From assembly GCF_000003195.3 (NCBI RefSeq), contig NC_012873.2, forward strand, positions 16,729,202 through 16,793,201: 64,000 nucleotides of DNA, written 5' to 3'. How positions within the stretch are numbered: position 1 is the stretch's first letter; each line of letters starts with the position of its first letter. This document shows positions 45,330-56,127 of the stretch, piece by piece. The translations under genes and the position numbers were made by a program. Source of the DNA: Sorghum bicolor. Taxonomy: Eukaryota; Streptophyta; Magnoliopsida; Poales; Poaceae. The notes under the pieces are model-generated. The model was not told the DNA's origin, searched no databases, and saw nothing but the letters and a program-made list of their open reading frames with translations.

Positions 45330-45720
45330 AAAGGCACATCATGAAGGACTTTACAAGGTCAAAAGTATCATCATAATGCCTATAGATAGTCAAAAGAGAT
45401 ATCATGAAGACGCTCCACTTTTGTGAAGTAAAAAAGGTCATCATGAAGATTCCCCAATAATGTATAACAAGAGTCAAAAAGACCATCATGAAGACGTACC
45501 AATACTGCATGAGAAGAGTCAAAAGAATCATCATGAAGATGCACCTCTACCAACAACCATATCCTTGCCACCCCTATATAAGGAGAGGAAGAGGCAAGAG
45601 GAGAGGCACGCAAAAACTTGACGCAAAACTTGAGACAAAAACTTCACACACCCAAGCTCAAGCCCTCAAGCACGAGCAACACCATCCACCTAAGTATAGT
45701 AAGAGTGTCATGTATTTTGA
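45330..45720 (+). promoter_or_regulatory. Pararetrovirus 35S-like promoter with repeated enhancer motif
   Basis: At least four spaced copies of a motif around AGTCAAAAGA..ATCATGAAGA occur between about 45372 and 45540. TATA box TATATAA lies at 45575-45581 within CACCCCTATATAAGGAGAGG, which is strikingly like the CaMV 35S core. An AATAAG (about 45720) downstream could serve as poly(A) signal. The arrangement (enhancer repeats, TATA, purine-rich start region) is that of a caulimovirid pregenomic RNA promoter. Confidence 0.75.
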
Positions 45721-46080
45721 ATAAGAGACTCATATCTGAGTCTGTGTGAGAGTCTAATGAGAGTCGTCTTGTAAACAAGTCCTTGTACTTTGTTCGTGTG
45801 TATCAAGAGCCTGGTGTACTACTCAAAGGCATTCACCTTCGACTATCAAGGTACCTAATATAATCCAAGACTATGTTTGTATAATTGTGTTCATGTTCTA
45901 CTTTTTTTACATTTCTTTCTATGTTATATTGTGTTAGTTGTGTGTTTCTTTATTAATTAAAAATTTACTTTTATATTAATTACTTTTATGTTCATTTTAT
46001 CTTCCGCACTGCATCCGATTTTACTTTCCTGCATATAAACTGCATATAAAACCATAAAAACTCCACCTTCACGGACTCGA
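45721..46080 (+). other. Probable continuation of pararetrovirus leader
   Basis: Non-coding sequence after the promoter. In the circular viral genome it would join the leader at 39431. No primer-binding site is seen in it. The right edge is unclear. Confidence 0.4.
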
Positions 46081-46106
46081 CACACACACACACACACACA
46101 CACACA
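46081..46106. repeat. (CA)13 microsatellite
   Basis: Thirteen uninterrupted CA units. Confidence 0.95.
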
Positions 46107-47111
46107 AGTTGCTCAGATTTTTTTTGACATTATAGTCTAATAACTATTCAGTGTTCACAACAGAAAGTTTTTTTCTAAATCAAATTTATATATGTTATGT
46201 TATAAATGAACATTTTTGTGAGTTGTTCGCTATTTTTATTTAGTATTAAAAAATCTGCTTTTTTATATAAAAACAATTTAATTAAATAATCTTCTTTTAG
46301 AATAGAATCTTTAAATAAATATATTTGGCCTTGGAATGATTAGTTCTTGTCCATTAAGCATCGTGGGCTGTATCAGAAATGCTCAAATCTTAAGAGTTCC
46401 CTGAGATTTGTTTTGTGCTGATGAAAATTTCTTAAACTTAACTAGGTTTGTAGAAAATATTATTAATATTTATACCTCCACATAAATTATTATTAAAATA
46501 TATTCAACAATCTATCTACTTTTCCTAATTATATGTACAATATAAATATCAATACTTTCTTATATATATTTAGTTAAAAATGAAAATGTTTGACTTCTCA
46601 AGAAATAATAATTGACATTTTCTATGGGACAGAGTGAGTATAATAGTCAAAAACAGTATCATCCTTACATAATTGAGTCCCGTAATTTAAATTGTTTTTG
46701 GCCAACGTTTGCATCATAGTACATTCCAACTTCAACGTTCAGACAATAAATATACACAAATATTTAAATGTCTCATGATTTCTCCAATTATTTTCAAAAA
46801 ATAAAAAACTGTAATACACCATTTTCAATTGTACATCGAGATCAACCAATGCGTGTTCGACAGTTTAAAAGGTCTCATCCCACCTCAACTTGAAACTTTA
46901 CAAATTATAAATCGTTGACAATCAACTGCGAACAGAAACGAAACATACACACCGGAACTACCTGCACATCTCTCAAGGAATATACACAAAATACAGCTGA
47001 GATTTAGCTGGGCTGGGATCTTCGTTGTCATATATTCACAAAATATTCATTATTTGGAGTGCCTACTGCTAAAAGTGTTTACAACTGGATGAAACCTTAG
47101 AATTACATCCA
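46107..47111. other. AT-rich intergenic and PI4K 3' flank
   Basis: No ORF or element end supported. The part adjoining 47111 probably contains the 3' untranslated region of the minus-strand PI4K gene. Confidence 0.4.
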
Positions 47112-49119
47112 TTACCGTAACTGACCTGGCAGTACCTTGTCAAGGTAACCGTCCATGATCTCGGATAGAGTCTCCAAGAACGTTTCCTCACTCGTCCCTG
47201 GAAGAAAATAGTCCTCTGCTTCCTCCATCAGAGACTCGATTTCAGATTTTCTCGTGACCACCTCCCTGCACATGAGGTTACCAATGTCGTACGCAGTGAG
47301 GCCCCTCTCGGCACCCTTCTTCAGGAGCATGGTGCTAACCTGAAGAACTCGAGCGCACTGAGGAGACAGCTCCCACCCATGGAACTTGAGGAGCGCAATG
47401 TCTTCGACACCAGCTAGCGACTTGATGTATGCTAGCGTTTCAGTGCTGAAGGGCTCACGAGCTTGAGGCCAGTAGAGCCACTCAAATGTACAATCTTCAA
47501 ACTGCATTAGAAAAAATACAACAGAACATTCATTAATCCATTATAAACATGTAGATCTTCAAATAAACCAACTTAACATGGCAATCTGACGCTGCTATGT
47601 TAACAGCTTCTGAATCTGATATTGATGTTTGGAACAACTAACAGAATTAAAGTTATAAAAGCAGTATCAGATGTGTAAGGCTACATATATACCACATACA
47701 CTGGATATCAAATAAAGAAACACAGACTTTATAGTTTGTGCTGAAAAACAAACCATAGGATTGGTAACTTAGTGACTATATAAACAGTAAAACACATAAT
47801 ATCAACAATCACTTAATTACCTTCTCTGGGAAGCAGTATCCATGATCAATTGGAACCAACTGCAAGTGATCTCCGTCTTGGCAAACCAGTATGTTCCCTG
47901 CATGACGATCAGCATTCGCTAACCTAATATCTAAAACGGCAATTTTGTGAACCTCCTTGACAGGAAAAGCTTGAGAGCCCATATCCTCACAGCTTCCACG
48001 ATTCTGCACATACATTTGCAATGATCCAATTTTAATCTCCTTCCCCTTATGGAAAGAACGAACCAATGCAGTGGGAGGTACACCAGAAAATCCTTCAGCA
48101 CCATCTGATTTGCATCCATCAGTTGGGTGGTCCAGAAGATATGCTGCAACCTCCCTTAATGCGCCTTCCCCGACGAGTGTGCCCCTTTTCAACCCCTCAC
48201 CATCAACTGACAAAGGAAAGCCCCTGGGGTTATTCTCTGCCATTGGTTCCTCATCTATAGGTTTGAACACGGCAACACAGCTTTCTCCTGAATTATCCTT
48301 CATAAAATAGACACCTCCAGATCCTTCTGCTGACATGACAGGAAGGTATCCATTTTCCAGACCAGCAATTGTTGTGCCAATCATTTCCATAATGACAGGA
48401 GAAAGCTTGACCTTTAGATTAACAACAATCGGCTCAACAGTAGGATGCTTGCAACTATTTGTGTCTATATGGTTCATGGCATCGATTTGAAGGTTTCTGT
48501 TTTCTTTGGGAGTAACAACCTTTACAACAGTTTCCTTATCAATATTGTTCGTCTGGACCTTTGCTGCCTGGTTGATGAACAAGTGAATCACCACATCACC
48601 TTTTTTGGCAATATCAGTGATCAACTGGTGATCCTCAAGCTCCTTGTCGCCAAGCACAAGCTTTTGATCCTTCAGGCTCTCTAATTGCTCCCCGGTCTGA
48701 GCAGCAATCATGTTCTTGAGATACCCAACTTTGTGGGCACTCTCCACCTGGAATCGAAACTTCTTCCCATGGGCAGTCTCAATTACAATCTCATGGAGTT
48801 CAGCTAACCGGACAACAAGGTGAAGAACATTGCCATCGGCAAGCCCATAGTCTCTCACACGGGAGTTGTTGTGCGAAAGCTCATGCCCGCCAAACAGCAG
48901 CCTCTGTTTTGTAATGACAAACCCCTTGAAACGCTGGATTCGGAGCTTGACAGAGGCGACAGACTCTGAATCCAGGACCCGGATCGGCACCGGTGGCATC
49001 CCAGGTATGGCCAGAAAAATGAGAATCGAATCCAGTGGCTGGAGTCCACCAAGCAGGCATTGTGGCACGACAGCAAGATGGTCCTGGAGGGGCTCGAGAG
49101 TTGCAACGCCGGCCGACAT
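47112..49119 (-). CDS. PI4KG: Phosphatidylinositol 4-kinase gamma (type II, ubiquitin-like domain), 2 coding exons
   Basis: Coding exons 47821-49119 and 47112-47501 (GT-AG, phase 0) give 562 residues from the ATG at 49117-49119. Two ubiquitin-like domains lie at about residues 34-106 (ILIFLAIPG, KQRLLFGGHEL) and 109-182 (DQKLVLGDKELEDH). The PI3/PI4-kinase domain begins near residue 260 with the glycine-rich EGSGGVYFMKD and continues with VFKPIDEEP. The catalytic loop is ADRHAGNIL (403-411) and the metal-binding box IDHG is at 424-427. The C-terminal lobe is in exon 2. Plant type II PI4K gamma proteins of this UbDK class phosphorylate lipid and/or protein substrates and may link ubiquitin signalling with phosphorylation. 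The family is sure; the subtype number (gamma 4-like) is not. No lesion is seen. Confidence 0.93.
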
Positions 49120-49175
49120 CTTCTCTGCTGATTACCAACCAGCGCCACCACGCCAGGGAGGTGAAAAGTCAAGCA

Positions 49176-49481
49176 CTAGTAGAACCTAAGGCCGGGCTAT
49201 TTACTGATTATTCCTGTATGTCGTTGTAGTGTGACACATTTAGATCACGAACCCTAGGGTTTCCTCCTGTCAGCAAGGAAACCCTAGGGGGCCACCGCTA
49301 CACAACTATGCCCGCGCCTATAATCCCATCTGGCCCTCAATTTTGTTCCCTTTATTTGATCCTGCAGGGAACCGCAAATCCTAGGTCAGAAATTTGGTGA
49401 ATTATATGATTATTATTATGATTATATATTACAAAAAGTAGCAATCTGACTAAATTAGGCAAGAACATGAGCAATCCATAC
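49176..49481 (-). other. Probable intron in the PI4K 5' untranslated region
   Basis: On the minus strand, a donor CTTCG|GTATGG at 49481 and an acceptor TTCTACTAG|TGCTTG at 49176 would remove 306 bp between an upstream leader exon (from 49482 rightward) and the start codon exon. Leader introns are common in this gene family. Inferred from splice signals only. Confidence 0.45.
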
Positions 49482-50313
49482 CGAAGCCGATGGGATTGGA
49501 TAGAGGAGGCGCCGTGGATCCTTCCGCTGGCACTGCCGCTCCGACCTCACAAGGCATCTGCAAATCCTCGCAAGAGAGAATTCTTTTTTTTTTTGAAAAA
49601 TTAATTCGAACTTAACACAACGGCAATCGATTGAGTCATTCGTTATCGTTACCAGGGGCTGATGATATATCCGAGAGATCGATCCGAAGTAGCAAACCCT
49701 AGGGCCGCGCGCCCCCCAATCCTACCACCACGACGGGACTCCGCCTCCGAATTTCCGATTGGGACCTGCAAGCGCCCACCAATAGCAGTCACCAATCCAC
49801 GGATCCTACTCTACTGCTAACAAAGTAACAATACACCAGCAAACTACGGCGCGCTGCTACCCTACAGTCTACAAAACGGCAATCGATTCGAAGGAAAGAA
49901 AAAACGGCACAAAGGAAATAAGAGCAGACGGGACAATGTATTATCTAGAATCGACGCACGGAGGAGGAGTATGAATCGATCGGTGTTTACCTATACGGTG
50001 TCGGCGCGTCGCGGTGGTTCCGGGACGAAGAAACCGCCCGGGCGTGGCGGATTGCCAGATAGAGTCGAACGGAGGTTTGTTTTTGCTTTTGCAAGAATAT
50101 ATATTGCTCTGCCCACCACGTTCGGACTTCGTAGAGCACCCGGCCACGTTTGGTCCACGCATGGACGATTTGTTTCCCGCCATGCCTTATCACCAGCCTT
50201 TCATGGCATTTGCTATGTTGTGCTGCGTCCCATACGTGCTCCCTGCTCTTTTGACCGCTTTTCTTCCACCTTCTCGTCTAAACGCTCGGGATTTCTCTTC
50301 AATCTATAGCGTC
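49482..50313. other. PI4K promoter and leader region
   Basis: GC-rich sequence to the right of the PI4K gene, probably leader exon and promoter. It contains open stretches on both strands, but none has a recognisable domain or good start context. Confidence 0.4.
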
Positions 50314-50315
50314 TA

Positions 50316-50792
50316 AGGACTTGTTTATTTTATCCAAAATCAAAAACCTTTTAAGATTCTCCGTCATATCAAATCTTATGACACATGTATAAAATATTAA
50401 ATATAAATGCCAAAGGGTTCACGGCGCAATGACAAAGGTCATTGGTTGGGGGGCTCCCACTCAGGGTTCAAATCCTGGATACGGCACTTTATTCTGGATT
50501 TATTACAGGATTTTCCGGCGCTATGCATTAAGTGGTAGGCGACGTGCCCCTCGACAGCGAGGCGCCTGGCGCACGTCGCCTGGCGTGAGTGTTGAGTGTC
50601 TGTATTATACTATGTAATCTCAAAAAAAATATATTAAATATAAATAAAAATAAAAACTAATTGTATAATTTATCTTTAAATCATGAGATGAATCTTTTGA
50701 GCCTAGTTAGTCTATGATTGAATAATAAATATCAAATAAAATCGAAATTACTACAATACCTAAACCAAAAAATTTTAGGAACTAAACAAAGC
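50316..50792. mobile_element. Tourist-like MITE, interrupted by a SINE
   Basis: Left part 50316-50408 (AGGACTTGTTTATTTTATCC) and right part 50646-50792 (ending GGAACTAAACAAAGCC) form one MITE of the GGCCTTGTTTAG family. The SINE at 50409-50630 sits between them with a 15-base target duplication. Confidence 0.7.
50409..50630 (+). mobile_element. tRNA-derived SINE with perfect 15-bp target duplication
   Basis: A 222-bp insertion that begins GCCAAAGGGTTCACGGCGCA and ends with an A-rich CAAAAAAA tail. A pol III B box GGTTCAAATCC lies near 50466, with an A-box-like region 30-40 bases before it. Both sides carry the identical ATATTAAATATAAAT (50394-50408 and 50631-50645). Length, promoter boxes, tail and long duplication define a SINE. 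The family name is not known to me. Confidence 0.85.
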
Positions 50793-50877
50793 CTTTTTTA
50801 TTCATACCCCACTACCCCAGGTTGGCACACTCTCAACAAGCTGTACTAGCAAAGTGTACATTTTTCTGGCCTTGTTT

Positions 50878-51096
50878 AAATGGTGAAAAAATTCGGGTTT
50901 GGTTACTGTAGCACTTTCGTTTGTATTTGACAATTATTGTCTAATTATAAACTAATTAGGTTTAAAGAATTAATCTCACAAATTACAAAAAACTGAGCAA
51001 TTAGTTATTTTTTATCAATACTTAATGCTCCATGCATACGTTCAAAGACTTGCATTGACGAAGAATCTTGAAAAATTTTAGGAACTAAACAAGGCC
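50878..51096. mobile_element. Tourist-like MITE
   Basis: Ends GGCCTTGTTTAAATGG and GGAACTAAACAAGGCC, with the core TACTGTAGCACTTTCG characteristic of the family copies in this window. 219 bp. Confidence 0.7.
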
Positions 51097-51115
51097 TCAT
51101 ATGTTTCATTGTTAC

Positions 51116-51150
51116 CAGCGACGAAGCCAGAAAAAAATTTAGGGCGGGCT
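51116..51150. repeat. Candidate hAT terminal sequence
   Basis: CAGCGACGAAGCCAG followed by TTTAGGGCGGGCTGAA resembles the common plant hAT end (CAGTGGCGGAGCCAG...GGGCTG). It lies 230 bp beyond the 3' end of the transposase gene, as expected for one terminus. No convincing inverted partner was found to the right of the gene. Confidence 0.5.
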
Positions 51151-51379
51151 GAACAAGTCTACGACAATTTATCTCTACTATGGCCCTCTCACAATAGACA
51201 TATATATAATAACATAAATCAAGCTTATATTGAAAATGTCGACCAACAACAAAAATTCACAAAATATGTCATGAAAAAAAAGATGAAGTTCATAAATACC
51301 GAAAGGACCAATCGCAAAACTAATAACCACGCTTGCCCCACATTATTCCTCGACCTACGCAAATAGACATAATTATTAG

Positions 51380-53854
51380 TCATACATATATGGACCTCCA
51401 AATTATAAATTTAGAAGAGATCTCTTGAAACCGCTTTTTGATCTTTCTATTATCAATCTTTCTAAATATCTCCTTCTCAGTATAACATATCATCAAATCA
51501 TTGAGCCATTCATCACCCATTTTATTGCGCAAATCTGTCTTTATAATGTTCAAGGCTGAAAATATTCTCTCAACTGAAGCTGTTGCCACCGGTAGTATCA
51601 AGATTAGCTCAATGAGATGATAAACCAATTTATAAGATGTATGCATTTTAGTCTTGACCATAATTTCAGCAACTTTTCCAAGCTCAGTGCATCCAAGAAA
51701 GTCTGGAGTTCTTCTAGCACGGTTGACAAACTGTGTAAGATGATTTGGCAAAACAGCAAGTTCACCAATATCAAAATCATCGGCATAAATTTCAGCAAGC
51801 CTCACAAGTTTGTACACATCAAAATTAGAGAAGGAGTTCCTTGGGTTAAAAGCAGCCATACATACTAATAACTCTGAACTAGTTTCACTAAACCGGTGAT
51901 TCATCTCAGTCAAGAGGGCATCAATGGCGACCAGAAAAAGTTCAACATGATAGTAATGCATGTTTGTTACCTTTTGCTTCCTTCTTCTAGATGTCCCTCT
52001 AACATTTATTTCCTTATCCATATCCGGCACTTCAATCTCATTCTTCTCACAAAATGTTATCACTCTTTTGAGTAATGGCTCCCATCCATTTTCCCTCATA
52101 TCCTGCAAGCTATCTTTCACATCTGAGATCAAATGCATTGCTTCAACTATGTCTTGATCCTTCTTTTGCAAAGCTTGTGACAAAATATCTGTCATGCTCA
52201 ACAACTGTATCATCAAATGCAGGATGAACACAAAACCAAAGCTCTCCATTTTTTCAATTAAACCTAAAGCTCCACCGTTATTTCTTGGTTTAAAAGAATC
52301 TTTCTTCACTATCTCAAGCACATCTATGATAGCCTCCCACATCACCAAAATGCGAAGCAAAGTTTTAAGATGTGAACCCCATCTAGTATCTCCTGGCCTA
52401 GCTAGGCTACTTTCTTGATTTAAACCTCTTCCAGTCATAATCTCACCCTTCTCAATCTTTTTTAGCAACACATCTTGATGCTTTGCAAGCAACGCATCTT
52501 TTCTCATACAAGATGCACCCACATTGGTGACTATTAAAGGAACATAGTTAAAGAAATCTGCAATATCTGCACTAGAAGTTAAAACAGCAACCACCACTAG
52601 TTGCAATTGATGGGCAAAACAATGCACATAGAAAGCATAAGGATTTTCATCACGGATCAGTTTTTGGACCCCATTAAATTCATCTCTCATATTAGAGGCT
52701 CCATCATACCCTTGCCCACGAAGCATAGAGATAGACAAATTGTGACTTGAAAGCATACTGACCAAAGCCTCTTTCAATATAATAGCTGTACAACTCTGAA
52801 CATGCTGAAGTCTCTCCACCACTTGCCCTTTATCATTCACAAACCTACACAGTATATTTATTTATGTGTTAGTATAATTGCAGAAATAATTATAATAAAA
52901 TCTATGAACAAAATTGCAACTGTGGAATACTAACCTTAGAATCACTGCCATTTGCTCTTTTATTGATACATCCCGAGATTCATCAATAAGCACTGAGAAT
53001 TTTCTACCAAGGATCTCATCCATACTGACAGCTGTGACTTCCTCAGCACAAGCTTTTGCAAGATCCTTTTGTATATCAGGAGATATCATCTGGCAATTTT
53101 TAGAACCTTTTTCATATGCATCATTGACTATATCTACCTTATCCTTATACCAATCAACCATCTCTCTAAACATACCCTTGTTGAGGGAAGTAGAACTCTC
53201 ATCATCTCCACGAAAAGGTTGCCCTTGATATATGAGAAATCTTGCAACATCTAAAGATGATGTCAGACGAATCTCATATCGTTTTTCTTCCTCCGTGCTT
53301 ACCTCAACTATTCTTTGACCCACACTTGTCCTTTGGTTCATAAAATCATCACACTTCAGTCTGGCCTCTGTATGAGTCTTCGAAGCACTATGCTTATGAA
53401 AAGTATCCTTAGCATTCTTCCAATTTTGATAACCTTGATGAGCAAAGACAGAACTTCCAAATTTTTCTGTCTTCCCCGAATTAAAGAAAAGATAACAATA
53501 TAAGCAATAAGCAGCATCCTTGGACTCACTATACTCTAGCCAATCAAATTCGTCAAACCAAATCTTTTGAAATGATCTCCATTGACCAACCATACATTTA
53601 GAAGGAAATTGAAATTCATGAGGTTGGGTTGGACCACTCAAAGCATACGCTCTCTTTAATTGGTCTCTAATTGCTGGATCATAAGAAGCAATTTTTTTTG
53701 CGTTGTCTAGGGTCAGCAATTAGGTTGAATGACTAAACTCTTCCCTCGGTTTCTTTGGGTTTGGTTGACTTCTACTCTCATTAGTATGTGCAGTTGAGCC
53801 GCTGCCAGTTGAACTTGAAAAGTAATTGTTCAAAGTCAATATTCTTTTCGACAT
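51380..53854 (-). pseudogene. hAT-like transposase (TTF zinc finger, DUF4371, hAT dimerization), one early stop
   Basis: Minus strand. Exon 1 starts at the ATG at 53852-53854 (MSKRILTLNNYF) and meets an in-frame TAA at 53720-53722 after 44 codons. It then stays open to 52935. After a 90-bp intron (donor AAG|GTTAGT, acceptor TGTGTAG|GTTTG), exon 2 (51380-52844) is open for 488 codons. The 749 codons after the stop contain a TTF-type zinc finger (AAYCLYCYLFF, then a histidine-rich HKHSASKTH), a DUF4371-like RNase H-fold region (SVLIDESRDVS; GYDGASNMRDEFNG; FAHQLQL) and the C-terminal hAT dimerization motif (ILPVATASVERIFSAL). Such ZMYM1-like genes are transposases or domesticated derivatives. 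Apart from the single stop no damage is seen, so an alternative start or very recent inactivation is possible. Confidence 0.8.
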
Positions 53855-54849
53855 GCTGATGAGTGATAATAATCTAAAAAAATCAAATCGTATCATAAAT
53901 CAAACATTCAGTCACACACATGATTCATGAACACATCGTAGTTAAGAAAATAAGAAACCACCTCTGCCTGCTGGCTGGTTCCTGGCTTCCTGCCGCGGCT
54001 GCCGCCTGCTCGGCTGCTCCTGGGTGCTGGCTGCCGGCTTGCTGCCTTACCCAGCCCCAAAAGCTTCACGGCGTTGTCCGCCCGCAGAGCCGCGGTCGTG
54101 CTGCCCGCCCACAGAACCGCGGTCGCGCCGTCCGCGTCCCGTGCGAAGCCGCCGCCGCGGGTTGGATTTGTTACCTACAAACAGGCTACACTAGCACCTA
54201 CACTCTCATTGCTCGTTCATTTTTTATGGGTTATGGACTTACGGTGAAGGTTGTTTCCTGCAAATGTATCCCTTATATTTGCAGTAAAATCTTTCCAATA
54301 AAGTTATTATGAAAAATAAACTAAAAGTAGTAAAAAAATTAGCAGTACTATAACATTCACCGGTTCTTGAAATAAAATTTCTACGCATTTTTTTTTGCAG
54401 GTTTTCATTAGTGATACGGCTGGATTTGTTGACCCATTTGTTGATATAAATACTCTTCTGGTCAAGAAAACATGTAACTACGGGTCGCTAGTTGGCAAAA
54501 GTAGTTTACTTTTGACTAAATTTGTAGTTAACTTTATTCATATTTATGACTCCAAATTAATTTATTTAAAAATATATTTCATAATTAATCTAATAATATT
54601 TAATTGATATCATAAGTATCGGTATTTTTTATGTATAATTAATTAAATTTGAGATACTAAATTATGATATTGTGTTAGAATTACGTGTTTTTCTAGACGG
54701 AGGGAGTATGAACTAATAAGTTCTGGGAGCTTAAGTGGCTTCTTGAATTTGTCAATAGCTATAGGTTGTACTCCTATTATATTTTTTTACTTTGTAGAAA
54801 TGTGCTTTTTTGTGTTTTTAAGCAAAAGGCAGGGTACAATAAATGTTTA
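53855..54849. other. GC-rich then AT-rich flank of the hAT-like gene
   Basis: A GC-rich block at 53960-54165 (repeated GCCGC and CTGGCT words) could be the leader of the transposase gene. AT-rich sequence follows. CTAGACGGAGGGAG at 54694-54707, followed by TA, is a Stowaway-type right end, but I could not place its left end. No other gene is seen. Confidence 0.4.
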
Positions 54850-54989
54850 GGCCTTGTTTAGTTCTACCCAAAATTTTAAAACTTTTTAAGATTCTCTGAT
54901 ATATCGAATCTTGCGGCACATGAATGGAGCATTAAATATAGATAAAAAATAACTAATTGCACGGCTTGCCTGTAAATTGCAAGACAAAT

Positions 54990-56069
54990 TGTCGAGGATG
55001 TCAGTAAGGGGTATCCCAACCAACGCTCATAACGAAAGGACCCGTACATAAGTCGAGGCCCTAACTCGACGCCCCCGCTTACACGCGCGATCACCAAAGC
55101 TCGATGTTAGCCGTAGCCTCGAACACGGAAATAGGGTCGTGCGAATCAACGGAGGCTCGACTAAACAACAACCGTCGAATACGGAAGTGGCTCGGGCGAA
55201 TCGACGGGCCTCGAGCGCAAAGGCGCCGTCCGCCGCCTGTCGCGGGTACGGGAGCCAGGGCATTTAATGCGCCTGCCATGCTCTCACCTAACCCGACAGT
55301 CACGGGAAACGTGATAGGGAGCAAGCACCCGTCCAATCCCTGCTTTTCGCAGCTTTATCTCCTGAATGAGCAAGAGTACAACCCAGCACAGTGAGACAGA
55401 CGAGATGTCGCGTCGCGGTGTCCCTCGAGGCGCCTAGGGTCAGCGCGCCGCTCAACAAAGCCAAACGCAATGCCGCACCCTCGAGTGAACACGTTCCTTC
55501 CTAGGGAAGAGTCACGCGACGAAAGTCAGCGCTTCAACCGCCCTGGATGTGACTACTGCCACGACGTACAGGTGTGCCCACGCTTAGGCCAATCCGAGGC
55601 GATGCATAGAAGCCAAATTCGGAAGCATGCACAATCATCACCAAAGTACCCAGTAACAAGACGGCTCGAGGCCACACCGGTACGGAGGCCTCGAGTAGGT
55701 CAGCGCACCACGCCCCTATCGAGCATTATTCCATTATCTACGCCATGTAACCTAGATCTCCCCTTGGAACTATAAAAGGGGAGGCTGAGGAAGGAATACA
55801 CGGAACACTACACGTAGAACATCACCCCATACATCACACATCACCACCGTCTAGGACTTAGAATCCTCAGCAACTCTTGCCTGTATTCATCCCCTGTACA
55901 AGCACTTAGGTGCAAGACAATATAAGATTTCCTCTCCCGCTGGACGTAGGGCCTTCTCTTGCCCGAACCAGGATAAATCTCTGTGTCATTCTTGCATCAC
56001 CATCTGGGAGAGGGAACACGCACACAAGTTTACTCGTTGGTGTGACCCTCCGGGGGCAAAACACCGACA
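54990..56069 (+). repeat. Element E 5' LTR
   Basis: Starts TGTCGAGGATGTCAG and ends GCAAAACACCGACA, 1080 bp. TATA box TATAAAAG at 55771-55778. It is rich in TCGAG/CTCGA words. Confidence 0.9.
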
Positions 56070-56070
56070 G

Positions 56071-56091
56071 CTGGCGCGCCAGGTAGGGGTC
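56071..56091 (+). promoter_or_regulatory. Element E primer-binding site
   Basis: CTGGCGCGCCAGGTAGGGGT directly follows the LTR end, in the position and style of a gypsy tRNA primer-binding site. It resembles the TGGCACACCAGGTAGAGG of element D. Confidence 0.7.
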
Positions 56092-56127
56092 CTGCGTGTT
56101 TTCCACCGACTTCCCATCTCCTTTCAG

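Larger units (their letters stand above)
39431..46070 (+). mobile_element. Endogenous caulimovirid (pararetrovirus), about one genome length, decayed
   Basis: Ordered plus-strand ORFs (capsid/movement region, protease-RT-RNase H, a third ORF) with no integrase and no LTRs, followed by a 35S-like promoter. This is the layout of a member of Caulimoviridae integrated in the host genome. The length (about 6.6 kb) is near one viral genome. The RT/RNase H is clearly caulimovirid-like; closeness to florendovirus/orendovirus-type endogenous viruses of grasses is a guess. Multiple stops, a frameshifting duplication and another frameshift show it cannot express complete proteins. Boundaries are approximate: a MITE ends at 39428 and a CA repeat begins at 46081. 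Confidence 0.8.

Noticed and set aside
45330..45560. CRISPR-like array
   Set aside because: The spaced motifs are degenerate and lie just upstream of a viral TATA box in a plant genome. They are enhancer-like repeats.
49971..50316. Overlapping ORFs of 100-112 codons right of PI4K
   Set aside because: Both lie in the GC-rich promoter/leader of PI4K, overlap in different frames and show no domain.
53980..54175. GC-rich block as the second hAT terminal repeat
   Set aside because: CTGGCTTCCTGCCGCGGCTG resembles an inverted hAT end only with several gaps, and no 8-bp duplication of the left flank was found at a consistent position.
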